This document shows, piece after piece, positions 17,773-26,717 of a stretch of DNA of 64,000 bases. Under the pieces are notes generated by a model. That model searched no databases. It was given only the letters and a program-made list of their open reading frames with translations, and was not told the origin of the DNA. The stretch lies in NCBI GenBank assembly GCA_052034865.1, contig JBPOIC010000040.1:1-64000 (forward strand), read 5' to 3'. The translations under genes were made by a program, and so were the position numbers. Within the stretch, counting starts at the first letter, position 1; the number at the start of each line of letters is the position of its first letter. This DNA comes from JBPOIC01 sp052034865 (GTDB lineage Bacteria > UBA10199 > JADFYH01).

Positions 17773-19188
17773 TCAGGATGATGATTTTTTTAAGAAAGGT
17801 TGAAAATCGAACTTGATTTGCTCTTCCGGATTATTGACGTTGGGCTGATCAATTGGTGGAACCGGGAATTTGCCGGTAAAACACGCATCACAAAAACCTT
17901 CGGAAGAATTTTTCTGAAAATAATACAGACGCTCCGAAGATAAATACGAGAGAGTATCACAGGAAAGATATTTACGAATCTCTTCTTCGGTATGGGTCGC
18001 CGCAATCAACTGACTCCGGTTTGGGGTATCGATTCCATAAAAACATGGCCAGCGGGTTGGAGGTGAAGAAATTCTAAAATGGACTTCTTTGGCACCTGCA
18101 TCACGAATCATTTTAATAATTTTTCGGGATGTCGTCCCGCGCACTATCGAGTCATCGATAAGAATGACCCGTTTTCCTTTGATCAACTCGCGCACGGCAT
18201 TGAGTTTAACCTTCACCCCAAAGTGACGGATATGATCGGAAGGTTCTATAAAAGTTCTTCCTACATAATGGTTACGAATCAGTCCCATCTGGAATGGAAT
18301 GCCAGATTCCTCCGAATAGCCAATCGCTGCGGGAACACCCGAATCGGGGACAGGAACCACAATATCGGCATCAACTGGGTGCTCCTTGGCAAGCTCTCGT
18401 CCAAAGCCTTTGCGGGTTTCATAGACATTTTTCTGATCAAGCGTGGAATCGGGACGCGCAAAATAAATGTACTCGAAAATGCATCTGGCAGGTTTCACCT
18501 TTTTAAAAGGATGATAAGAGCGCATGCCTTGGGGATCTACTACAACCACCTCCCCAGGTTCGATGTCGCGAACAAATTTGGCTTCAACCAAATCGAGAGC
18601 GCAGGTTTCAGAGGCGAAAATCGGAGAACCATTCAGATCCCCTAAAACCAGAGGACGAAATCCTTGGGGATCACGGGCTGCAATCAGACGGGTTTCGGTA
18701 AGAAACAAGAGGGAGTAAGCACCCTGAATTCTTTCGAGAGCATAAACAATCCGATCCACAAGAGAATTTTGATGAGAAGATGCCAATAGGTGAATGATGA
18801 CCTCTGTATCCATGGTTGATTGGAAAATGGAACCATGGGCTTCAAACTCGGATCTTAAGGTCATCGCATTGACCAGATTTCCATTATGCGCCACTGCAAT
18901 TCCACCCCTAGCGTAATCAACTGCAAAAGGCTGGCAGTTTTTTAAAGCGGAACCACCCGCCGTCGAATAGCGCACATGGCCAATGGCCGAGTTTCCGGGA
19001 AGCTGATTAAAGACATCTCCTGAAAAAATATCCGCTACCATACCCATCTGGCGATGGGTATGAATTCGATGTCCATCTGAGGTAACGATGCCAGCCGATT
19101 CTTGCCCTCGGTGTTGAAGTGCATACAAACCCAAATAGGCAATCTTGGCAGCCTCGGAATGATTATAAACCCCTACGATTCCACACAT
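17773..19188 (-). CDS. purF: Amidophosphoribosyltransferase
   Basis: Catalyses the first committed step of purine synthesis, PRPP plus glutamine to phosphoribosylamine. 471 residues. The N-terminal nucleophile is C2 (M-C-G-I-V-G), exposed after removal of Met. There is no long propeptide. The PRPP loop VILIDDSIVRGTT is at 341-353. Cysteines C236, the Cys in RWPCFYGID, and the pair in FCDACFTGKFP match the four ligands of the [4Fe-4S] cluster of the Bacillus-type enzyme. It is the first gene of a run with the alcohol dehydrogenase and SCP2-like genes. Confidence 0.96.
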   Translation of the reverse strand: MCGIVGVYNHSEAAKIAYLGLYALQHRGQESAGIVTSDGHRIHTHRQMGMVADIFSGDVFNQLPGNSAIGHVRYSTAGGSALKNCQPFAVDYARGGIAVAHNGNLVNAMTLRSEFEAHGSIFQSTMDTEVIIHLLASSHQNSLVDRIVYALERIQGAYSLLFLTETRLIAARDPQGFRPLVLGDLNGSPIFASETCALDLVEAKFVRDIEPGEVVVVDPQGMRSYHPFKKVKPARCIFEYIYFARPDSTLDQKNVYETRKGFGRELAKEHPVDADIVVPVPDSGVPAAIGYSEESGIPFQMGLIRNHYVGRTFIEPSDHIRHFGVKVKLNAVRELIKGKRVILIDDSIVRGTTSRKIIKMIRDAGAKEVHFRISSPPTRWPCFYGIDTPNRSQLIAATHTEEEIRKYLSCDTLSYLSSERLYYFQKNSSEGFCDACFTGKFPVPPIDQPNVNNPEEQIKFDFQPFLKKSSS

Positions 19189-19370
19189 TTTGATTCATTG
19201 AGGACCTTACAGGCAAAAGCCAAAAGGGCCTCAAGACTCCATTGTTTTTTGAGTGCTCTTCCCATATTTTATCTGGGGGAGCAATAGCCATATTTTAAAA
19301 ATGGAAAGAGAGGATTGCGGAAGCTGGAGAGTAGATGAGATGGGAAAAAGTATCTCATGCCATCGGTTTA

Positions 19371-21374
19371 TTACACCAGTTTGATCTCACCGGTTTCCTC
19401 ACTCACTGCTTGGGTCGGTTCATTCTCTAGGTCCGACTGGAGGGGTTTTCCTGGAAGTAAAATTGTAAATCGCGAGCCTTTTTCAAACTCACTTTCAGCC
19501 CAAATGACCCCATGATGCATTTCAACAAACTGCTTAGTCAGTGTCAGCCCCAGTCCAGTTCCCTGATATTTTCGTGTTACAGAAGAGTCGACCTGATTGA
19601 AAGGATCAAAAATCTCATTCAGATCTTTCTCCTGAATTCCAATCCCCGTATCCTCTACCATCATCTTGAAATAACCTTCTTCAAATGGATCTTTCTGAGC
19701 AAGCTTCGGATAGCCCCAAAGATTTTTCCCATTGGGATAATATCTGATTTGTAAAAGAATACTCCCCTGATCGGGCGTGAATTTAATCGCATTCGAAAGT
19801 AAATTCAAAAGGACCTGACGGATTTTCCGGGAATCCGCTTCAATAGGAGGAAGCTTTAAAGGCATATCCAACTCCAACTTCAGGCCCTTCTTTTTAAGAA
19901 GAGGTCTTATGGTATTGCGCACCTCCCGAACGGTTTCTGAAAGATGAAAAACGGATTTATGCAAATCCATTTTTCCAGATTCAATTTTTGAAAGGTCAAG
20001 AATGGAATTAATGAGCTGTAAAAGATGTTCGCTATTCTGGACCACTTCTCTCAGATAATCTTTTTGTTCTACATTGAGCTCACCCACCACTTCTTCGAGC
20101 AATAGCTCGGAAAAACCGATGACAGCAGTCAGAGGGGTGCGCAACTCATGGCTCATGATCGCGAGAAAATCACCTTTGATCTTGTTGGCTTCCAGTAAAT
20201 CCCGATTTTTTTGGCGCAGCTCTTCAAAAAGCTGGGCACTCTCCAGAGCAAGGGCTGCCTGATTGGCAAATCCCTCAAATACACCAACGCTGGACTCCTC
20301 GATATACTCATCCTTTGAAACCCCAATCAATGCCCCCAAAACCTTTCTCTCTGCCACCAAAGGGGTAATCACAAATTTTTTAAATCCCAGGCTTTCCTGA
20401 ATATGATCTGCCACCTCTTCACTAATGGCGGGTTCAATCCCACGCACAAGCTCGTAAAGGCGTTGCCTAAAGAGGATCTTGTTCCGATTGATGGTTTGGA
20501 AGATGTAGTTCTCCTCGGTGCTTTCAAGCCTTAACTTTGAAAATGAGGTCCCTAAAATAAGCTCTATCTGTTGAGTCACAGGATGAAGTTTGGGGGCATG
20601 AAAATAAATGGTATTTTCTTTTTTGGATTGAATTACCAGAAAACAGATTTCGTAACCCAACCCTTCGATCACTGCAGACAGCACCTGGCGCACTGCCTTT
20701 TCCAATGAAACAAAACCTTTGATAGTGCTGGAGATCTGATTGAGAGCCACGAGCTGTTTGTTGCGCTCTTCCACAGCCCTTTCCTTCACACGGGTAAAGT
20801 GATTCGCAATTTTAGAAGCGTAAATAACGATGGGAAGAAATATCCCCAAAAGAAAAGCGTTGATAAAAAACGAAAGTCGAGAATTGCCAAAGATGGAAAT
20901 ATCTTGGGCCTTATAATGAAAGGGTTCTAAAACACCTATATAGAGCAAGGAGATCAAAATGATATAAAACAGAAAACCGAGGGTGGAAGTCAGAAGGGCA
21001 ATACTGTTCGAATAGAGGGCTCCCGCCGCTACAGAATAGATGATATAAGTGGTAAAATATTGGCTTGTCTCACCACCTGTTAAGTAGACAATCGTCGTAA
21101 TGGAATACAGATCCGATAGAATTTCGATAAGGAATGACAGCAGGAGCCATCGGCCTTTCAGGATATTGTGATAAGCAATCCCGGTAGCTAAAAAAGCCAA
21201 TGAGATGGAAATGGGGACAAAAGGAGAAGCCTCCCAGATTCCCTTGTAGTAAATCGCAGACAAGGCCCAGAAGACGATAAAAATGACCAAACGCAATTTT
21301 GCCGTAAAGACATGCCTGCCCTTATAATCTGGAAGCTTGATCTCATTTAAGATTTGTTCCGTACTCAGAAACAT
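19371..21374 (-). CDS. Membrane sensor histidine kinase with GAF domain
   Basis: A 667-residue sensor kinase. Six hydrophobic segments occupy about residues 25-190 and form an integral membrane sensor; a short coiled coil follows (about 195-215), then a GAF-like domain (about 218-385) and the HisKA/HATPase core. The phosphoacceptor is H409 in MSHELRTPLTAVIGF. The N box (LLNLLSNAIKFT), G1 (VEDTGIGI), F box (FDPFNQVD) and G2 (GTGLGLTLTKQ) are intact. No response regulator lies next to it, so it is an orphan kinase here. It follows dsbD by six bases, its AGAGGA overlapping the dsbD stop. Confidence 0.92.
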   Translation of the reverse strand: MFLSTEQILNEIKLPDYKGRHVFTAKLRLVIFIVFWALSAIYYKGIWEASPFVPISISLAFLATGIAYHNILKGRWLLLSFLIEILSDLYSITTIVYLTGGETSQYFTTYIIYSVAAGALYSNSIALLTSTLGFLFYIILISLLYIGVLEPFHYKAQDISIFGNSRLSFFINAFLLGIFLPIVIYASKIANHFTRVKERAVEERNKQLVALNQISSTIKGFVSLEKAVRQVLSAVIEGLGYEICFLVIQSKKENTIYFHAPKLHPVTQQIELILGTSFSKLRLESTEENYIFQTINRNKILFRQRLYELVRGIEPAISEEVADHIQESLGFKKFVITPLVAERKVLGALIGVSKDEYIEESSVGVFEGFANQAALALESAQLFEELRQKNRDLLEANKIKGDFLAIMSHELRTPLTAVIGFSELLLEEVVGELNVEQKDYLREVVQNSEHLLQLINSILDLSKIESGKMDLHKSVFHLSETVREVRNTIRPLLKKKGLKLELDMPLKLPPIEADSRKIRQVLLNLLSNAIKFTPDQGSILLQIRYYPNGKNLWGYPKLAQKDPFEEGYFKMMVEDTGIGIQEKDLNEIFDPFNQVDSSVTRKYQGTGLGLTLTKQFVEMHHGVIWAESEFEKGSRFTILLPGKPLQSDLENEPTQAVSEETGEIKLV

Positions 21375-21380
21375 CCTGGA

Positions 21381-23015
21381 TTATCCTCTTTTTTTAAGCT
21401 CTTCGAGTAAAAGCGCCATCTTATCAGGCCCCACAAATCCTCCAATCACGGAAAGATCCTGTTGCAAGGCATGATCTCTATTTAAAAACAGAACGGTAGG
21501 CCAGCCAATCACCTGGAAACGACCTACCGCCTTTTCACAATTTTCGGTTTCAGAGGTACAATCAATTTTGATGCGCACTACCTCATTTAATAGTTCCTGA
21601 ATCTGAGGACTCGAAAAAGTTTTCCGATCCAGTTCCAAACAGGGAGGACACCAGTCCGCATAAAAATCGATGAGAACAGGTTTTCCCAATTGGCGGGATT
21701 TTTGAAGACCTTCATCAAGAGAGTGATACCAGCCGATTTCCTGTCGCCCTCCTGAAAAAGAAAGAGTGAGAACATACCCATAATAAATCGCAGGAAGTAG
21801 CATTAAAGTAGCAAGTCCCCTTTTAAAATAGAGAGTAAAATACCCTCCCCTCAAACGGGACCCAAAAGTGGAATAAAATGTTCCTGCAATCAAAAACAAA
21901 GTTCCCATTCCAAAACCGTAAAGAAACAAAACCCAAGCTCCCTGAATCAGACTTTGTTTTTTGGCAACGAGTAACAATAAAGGCCCCATGAGAGGCCCTA
22001 CGCAGGGAGAAGCTACAAAACCAATAGTCAATCCCACCAAAAATGAACCCCGATATCCCGCACCTCCTACTCTTGATAAAAAATTACGGATCGGCAAGGG
22101 GAGCTCCAGCGGAATCACGCCAAACATCCCAAGTGACATGAGCAGAAAAAATGCGGTCAGAAAAACAAGAAAATAAGTGCTTTGAAATAGAAAACCCAAT
22201 CGCACTCCCATCAAGGCTGATAAGAGACCTAAAAAGGCATAGGTAATCGCCATTCCTAATACGAGCATGAGGGAAATCAGAAAATTTCGACCCAATCTTC
22301 GATTCTGGTCGATCCCAATCGCAGCCAATGTGAGAGGAATGATGGGCAAAACGCAGGGCGTAAAATCAGTAAGAAGGCCACCTAAAAAAGCAACGGCCCA
22401 GAGAATGGGAGTGGAAAGATTTAAGAGATCTTCAGGTTGTGCACTCGAAAGAAGGGACTTGAGAGATAAGGAAGAGGTTTGGGAAGAGAGAGAGTTCTTG
22501 TTGGGATTTTCAAAAAAGGTGTCAGAGGAGCCAGAGGAAGAAGTTATCGCTCTGTCTGAAACAATATTGAGGGGAATAATCAGGGGAGTTTTTACAGGTC
22601 GGTAACAAAAATCACTCGAACAACCTTGATAACGAAGCTCACCCTGCAAACTTTTTCTTCCTGTCTCTACTTCAAATGGAACGCTAAACTCATACTCAAG
22701 CACAAAGTCTTGAGCATAAACGTCAACTTCCCTGTTTTGAAACAGATCCATTTTTTTCTCACCTGCAGGAGCTTTTTGTCGGATGAGCTTAAGCCCTGAA
22801 AGCTGTGTGAAATCGATCTGTGTTTTGTCTTTGTAGAGAATGTGCTTTTCAGGAATTTTAAAGGAAATTTTCAAGAGATGGATTCCACCAGTTTTAACGG
22901 TTTGTATCGAATCGTCCCAGTCGACTCGAAAAGGATTTTTCATCTCCTGAGGTATGAGTCTCAGAGGAAATAAAAATAAAAAAATCAAAAACCAAAAAAT
23001 CTTTCGCTTTTTCAT
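21381..23015 (-). CDS. dsbD: Thiol:disulfide interchange protein DsbD
   Basis: Moves reducing power from cytoplasmic thioredoxin to periplasmic substrates such as cytochrome c thiols. 544 residues in the three-part DsbD layout: signal peptide (about 1-23); N-terminal alpha domain with the Cys pair in GCSSDFCY; an eight-helix transmembrane beta domain with the redox cysteines in TDFTPCVLPIIPL and GFVASPCVGPLMGP; and a C-terminal thioredoxin-fold gamma domain with the active site WCPPC (in DFYADWCPPCLELDR). All six cysteines are present. Divergent from the glutamate dehydrogenase gene across a 99-base region that must hold both promoters. Confidence 0.93.
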   Translation of the reverse strand: MKKRKIFWFLIFLFLFPLRLIPQEMKNPFRVDWDDSIQTVKTGGIHLLKISFKIPEKHILYKDKTQIDFTQLSGLKLIRQKAPAGEKKMDLFQNREVDVYAQDFVLEYEFSVPFEVETGRKSLQGELRYQGCSSDFCYRPVKTPLIIPLNIVSDRAITSSSGSSDTFFENPNKNSLSSQTSSLSLKSLLSSAQPEDLLNLSTPILWAVAFLGGLLTDFTPCVLPIIPLTLAAIGIDQNRRLGRNFLISLMLVLGMAITYAFLGLLSALMGVRLGFLFQSTYFLVFLTAFFLLMSLGMFGVIPLELPLPIRNFLSRVGGAGYRGSFLVGLTIGFVASPCVGPLMGPLLLLVAKKQSLIQGAWVLFLYGFGMGTLFLIAGTFYSTFGSRLRGGYFTLYFKRGLATLMLLPAIYYGYVLTLSFSGGRQEIGWYHSLDEGLQKSRQLGKPVLIDFYADWCPPCLELDRKTFSSPQIQELLNEVVRIKIDCTSETENCEKAVGRFQVIGWPTVLFLNRDHALQQDLSVIGGFVGPDKMALLLEELKKRG

Positions 23016-23114
23016 AGGACATTTCTATAATACCAGAAACTTCGCAGGATCAATCAGAACCTGGTGTTCTTCATATTTTCCAAGTTGATAAACTTCTATC
23101 AAGGAAAACCATCT

Positions 23115-24386
23115 ATGAAAAATATCTTTCCTGAGTGGGACAATACCTTTTTCAGACAAATCCAATCCCAATTCGAAAATGCTGCAAAACAACTCTCTTT
23201 GGATAATAATGTGTATCAACGCCTACGTACCATTGATCGTGCACTTATTGTCTCGGTGCCTTTTCGAAAAGATGATGGTTCTGTCGAAGTTGTTCAAGGT
23301 TATCGTGTCCAGCACAATGATGTTCTGGGGCCTTGCAAAGGTGGGATTCGTTATCATCCCAATGCAAACCTAGGAGAAGTCGCTGGTCTTTCCATGTTAA
23401 TGACCTGGAAATGCGCCCTGGTTGGTCTTCCCCTGGGTGGCGCAAAAGGAGGCGTCAAAGTAGATCCCGCTACCCTCTCCCGTACCGAGTTACAGCGAAT
23501 GACCCGTCGCTACACCTCGGAAATCATCAATTTTATTGGTCCTGAAAATGATATCCCTGCTCCCGACATGGGAACTAACGACCAAGTCATGGCCTGGATC
23601 ATGGATACCTATAGCCAAATGAAAGGTTACTCGATTCCTGAAATCGTCACCGGAAAACCCGTCGTCATTGGAGGATCGCTTGGAAGAAAAGAAGCTACTG
23701 GACGTGGAGTTGTCTACACTATTGTGGAAGCAGCGGAAAAACTTGGATTAAAGCTTGGTGCTTCGACTCGGGTTATTATTCAGGGCTTCGGAAATGTAGG
23801 AAGCATTGCTCACAAATGTATTGAAGAACTGGGTTGTACTGTCGTGGGGGTCAGCGATGTTCACGGAGGGCTTATTTCCAGGAAGGGTTTGCGCTATGAC
23901 GATTTGTCCCAGTATTTAACCACTCATCCAACTTTGGAAGGTTTTCCTGAGGCAGAAAGTATTTCAAATGAAGAGCTTATGACTCAGCACTGCGACATTC
24001 TTATCCCTGCAGCCTGCGAAGGGACAATCACCGAATCGATTGCCAACAATCTTAAGTGCCAGATTCTTGCGGAAGGAGCCAATGGCCCCTGCACTCTTGA
24101 AGCAGACAGGGTCTTGTCAGAACGTCCCGACATATTTGTCATCCCGGATATTTTGGCAAACGCTGGTGGAGTCATTGTTTCTTACTTCGAATGGGTCCAG
24201 GATCTTCAAAACTTTTTCTGGACGGAAAGAGAAATCAACCAGCGCTTGCAAAGCATTATGCAAAGGGCTTTTCAAAATGTAATTTCGATGACAGAGCAGA
24301 GAAAGGTTCCCATGAGAGACGCAGCATTAATGGTAGGAATACAATCCGTTTCTCAGGCTATGTTGGCCCGTGGGCTTTATCCTTGA
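23115..24386 (+). CDS. Glu/Leu/Phe/Val dehydrogenase, probably glutamate dehydrogenase
   Basis: Oxidative deamination of glutamate (or reductive amination of 2-oxoglutarate) with NAD(P). 423 residues from the ATG at 23115, which has AAGGA nine bases upstream; an in-frame GTG at 23064 has none and adds 17 non-homologous residues. The catalytic lysine is K111 in LPLGGAKGGVKVDP, the substrate lysines are in GPCKGGIRYHP and MTWKCALVGLP, and the dinucleotide fold begins VIIQGFGNVGSIA. PAPDMGTND is the usual loop. Length and motifs fit the hexameric small-subunit class. Confidence 0.93.
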   Translation: MKNIFPEWDNTFFRQIQSQFENAAKQLSLDNNVYQRLRTIDRALIVSVPFRKDDGSVEVVQGYRVQHNDVLGPCKGGIRYHPNANLGEVAGLSMLMTWKCALVGLPLGGAKGGVKVDPATLSRTELQRMTRRYTSEIINFIGPENDIPAPDMGTNDQVMAWIMDTYSQMKGYSIPEIVTGKPVVIGGSLGRKEATGRGVVYTIVEAAEKLGLKLGASTRVIIQGFGNVGSIAHKCIEELGCTVVGVSDVHGGLISRKGLRYDDLSQYLTTHPTLEGFPEAESISNEELMTQHCDILIPAACEGTITESIANNLKCQILAEGANGPCTLEADRVLSERPDIFVIPDILANAGGVIVSYFEWVQDLQNFFWTEREINQRLQSIMQRAFQNVISMTEQRKVPMRDAALMVGIQSVSQAMLARGLYP

Positions 24387-24614
24387 TTCGTTAGCCCTTC
24401 ACTCTGCGATTACTTGTGGCAACCACCACCCAGATCATCTCAAGCAATAAAATCTTTTAAAATTTAAAAAGCCAATTGAGCTCGCTGAAAAGATCAGCGA
24501 TAACAACCCATAATCTTTTAAGTGTTCTCTTTTTTCGAACAAGTCTCACAGCTCCCTTGTTTCGAATGAGGGGTAGAGATTTTTTAAACCTTTCTAAAAG
24601 TAACTGGACCGTTT

Positions 24615-25487
24615 ATGACCCTCAAGGCCATCAATAAATCTCTTCTACAATCAGCTGTCTCCGTGGCCAGGACAACCAAGGTCAAAAAGCTTTTGATCAA
24701 CATCGATTGCCTGGATGACCAGGAAATTCCGGAATCATTTCCAAAGGGTTGTGAAGTTTTGCTGATGACTCAAAAAATTAAAACTGACACCTACGAAATT
24801 CAAGGTCGTCATTTCAAAACGATCACACTTCCAAAAATCAAATTGGGAAGAATGGGTTTCATTAAACTGGCCATGGCTTTTTCCATTTCCAATCATCTTG
24901 TTTCAACTGGGGACCGGATTCTTTTTCTAAATGGTTCTTCCGATCAGGGAACTCTGGACACGCTTTTATTTACTGACCTTGGAAAAGAAGGAGAACTTTT
25001 AGTCTCCAAAAATATTCAGGGAATTTCTGAATCTGCCCAACCGGAAGTTTTTGAACATCTGCTTTCTTTGTCCGTTGAACTTGCCAACAAAGGGCGAGAA
25101 GGCAAACCAATTGGGACAATTTTTGTTCTTGGAGACCAGGAACGTGTCATGCAATTGAGCAAGCAAATGATCATCAATCCATTTAAAGGTTATGATGAAT
25201 CTGAAAGAAATATTCTGAATCCTGCTTTAAAAGAAACGATTCGAGAATTTTCGGCACTCGATGGAGCTTTCATCATCTCGGATGATGGAACTATGATTAC
25301 AGCAGGGAGATATCTGGGAGCTGCTTATGATCAGGATGATGTCCCTCGAGGTTTAGGGTCACGTCATATTGCAGCCGCCGGGATCACTTCCTTGACAAAC
25401 GCAACTGCCATCGTTATTTCCGAGTCGACGGGGGATGTAAGGATTTTTAAAAATGGAAAAATTGTAATGGAAATTGAAAAACCCTAA
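24615..25487 (+). CDS. Diadenylate cyclase, DacZ-like (DisA_N domain)
   Basis: Predicted to condense two ATP into cyclic di-AMP. The C-terminal third is a DisA_N (DAC) domain with the two signature motifs: D216-G-A218 (in SALDGAFIIS) and G248-S-R-H251 (in GLGSRHIAAAGIT), and the downstream VISESTGDV (267-275). The third position after RH is Ile rather than the common Arg/Lys. There is no transmembrane segment (unlike CdaA) and no C-terminal HhH domain (unlike DisA); the N-terminal ~200 residues resemble the pyruvate-kinase-C-like region of archaeal DacZ. No clear Shine-Dalgarno precedes the ATG. It is followed by a tightly coupled 61-residue gene. Confidence 0.72.
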   Translation: MTLKAINKSLLQSAVSVARTTKVKKLLINIDCLDDQEIPESFPKGCEVLLMTQKIKTDTYEIQGRHFKTITLPKIKLGRMGFIKLAMAFSISNHLVSTGDRILFLNGSSDQGTLDTLLFTDLGKEGELLVSKNIQGISESAQPEVFEHLLSLSVELANKGREGKPIGTIFVLGDQERVMQLSKQMIINPFKGYDESERNILNPALKETIREFSALDGAFIISDDGTMITAGRYLGAAYDQDDVPRGLGSRHIAAAGITSLTNATAIVISESTGDVRIFKNGKIVMEIEKP

Positions 25488-25501
25488 AGGAGGTTGGTGT
25501 G

Positions 25502-25687
25502 ATGACGATCGGTAAGAAAAATTTTGATAAGCGCAACATCGAATGGTCTCTCCATCGTGGAGAAATCAAAAAAAGCGAATATGAGGCCTATCTGAAAAAT
25601 TTGCCAGATGATGCTGATAATGCTCAGGATACCCGACCTGGGGACCCAGACTATGAAAATCCTATCCAACTCATAACAATTGATTGA
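25502..25687 (+). CDS. Small hypothetical protein coupled to the diadenylate cyclase gene
   Basis: A 61-residue, charged, soluble protein; not recognised. The ATG at 25502 is preceded by a near-perfect AAGGAGG (25487-25493) eight bases upstream, which overlaps the stop of the preceding gene, so expression is well supported. The sequence has many Asp, Glu and Lys and ends QLITID; a helical N-terminal half (KRNIEWSLHRGEIKKSEYEAYL) is followed by an acidic linker. Between the cyclase and a strong terminator, it is the end of this transcript. Confidence 0.7.
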   Translation: MTIGKKNFDKRNIEWSLHRGEIKKSEYEAYLKNLPDDADNAQDTRPGDPDYENPIQLITID

Positions 25688-25721
25688 AACCTGACAGTTT
25701 GCAGGCAACAACTTTATAAAT

Positions 25722-25765
25722 AAAAAAGGGAGATTCTCAAACAATCTTGAGAATCTCCCTTTTTT
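25722..25765. terminator. Bidirectional intrinsic terminator
   Basis: A perfect 19-bp stem (25722-25740 with 25747-25765) with a 6-nt loop; the arms begin and end in A6 and T6, so it ends transcription from either side. It separates the plus-strand cyclase transcript from the convergent minus-strand M23 peptidase gene. Confidence 0.95.
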
Positions 25766-25788
25766 GCATCTTACAAAATTTTCAGAAC

Positions 25789-26385
25789 TTATAAACGCTT
25801 CATCTGCAATTTATCCGTCCATGCCAAGGGACTGACTGGCTGGCCATCGACTCGAACCTCATAATGCAAATGGGGTCCTGTACTACGCCCAGTCATTCCA
25901 ATTTTTGAAAGAAGCTGACCTTTTATTACCTGCTGCCCTTCTTTTACGAAAACTTCCGAGTTATGAGCATATAGAGTGGCGATATCGTCCCCATGGTCTA
26001 CGATCACTGTCAGCCCATATGCACCTTTTTTCCCGATAAACTCCACAACTCCATCCAGTGGGGCAACGATTTTACTTCCATAAGGAGCCGCAATATCTAC
26101 ACCGACATGATAATGACCATGCTTCTTCCCCCCCCTCCATTTTCCAAAACGTCCTGTAATGATTCCGTCAACAGGCCAAAACTTACCTGAGGTTGGTATA
26201 GGGGGAAGATCCGCAATTGCTTCGAGGTCATTTGCATCTTCCATGAAAAATTGGGAGGCAGATCCGGAAGGGGCTTCACAGGCTTCGTCAAAACAATCCT
26301 TTAAAGAAGCAGAAGCAAAGGATGGGCGGATGAACAAAAACGCTAAAAACACGAACAGAGCTAAAAGTACTTTTCGCTGGGTCAT
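25789..26385 (-). CDS. M23-family (LytM) peptidase, exported
   Basis: A 198-residue exported peptidoglycan endopeptidase-like protein: signal peptide about 1-26 (cleavage near SFASA), short Ser/Asp linker, and a single LytM domain filling about residues 75-190. Zinc ligands are visible: H and D in GHYHVGVDIAAPYG (H-x3-D), and the HLH of GPHLHYEVR, with the catalytic-site histidine in TLYAHNS. As the motif set is complete it should be an active peptidase rather than an EnvC-type activator. The ATG has GGAGGA closely upstream. Confidence 0.9.
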   Translation of the reverse strand: MTQRKVLLALFVFLAFLFIRPSFASASLKDCFDEACEAPSGSASQFFMEDANDLEAIADLPPIPTSGKFWPVDGIITGRFGKWRGGKKHGHYHVGVDIAAPYGSKIVAPLDGVVEFIGKKGAYGLTVIVDHGDDIATLYAHNSEVFVKEGQQVIKGQLLSKIGMTGRSTGPHLHYEVRVDGQPVSPLAWTDKLQMKRL

Positions 26386-26717
26386 GCTTCCTCCTTATCA
26401 ATTAACTAGCCATGCATTATTGTTTGGCTCTTCTCACTAAGTGACCAAGAGCATCTGATGGATGGAGGCAGCCACGAAGGCTGCGGCTTTCATAAATTTC
26501 TTACACAACTGATTGCGCCACTGGACAGGCAGTCAGCTCTGTAAAAAACTCATCAGAGGTATTTAATTGCTAAAGAGCGAAGAAAAGTAAAGGCTGAGTA
26601 ACAGCCTCAGCCATCAAGGTCAAGATTTAAATCCTCTTCTCTGACGCATCGTTCAATCAAAAAAAAGCCCGCAAAATAAGCGTTTGCGGGCTTTTCATCT
26701 GACAATCTACAATTCAA
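26386..26717. other. 332-base gene-free stretch upstream of the M23 peptidase gene
   Basis: Contains the 5' leader and promoter region of the M23 gene and, at its right end, the terminator of the OmpA gene (26663-26695). No further ORF with a ribosome-binding site, RNA gene or repeat was recognised; the strand is moderately AT-rich. Confidence 0.5.
26663..26695 (-). terminator. Intrinsic terminator of the OmpA-family gene
   Basis: Perfect 13-bp stem AAAAGCCCGCAAA / TTTGCGGGCTTTT with a 7-nt loop, ending in T (A on the plus strand) for the minus-strand transcript, 22 bases after the OmpA stop. Confidence 0.92.
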
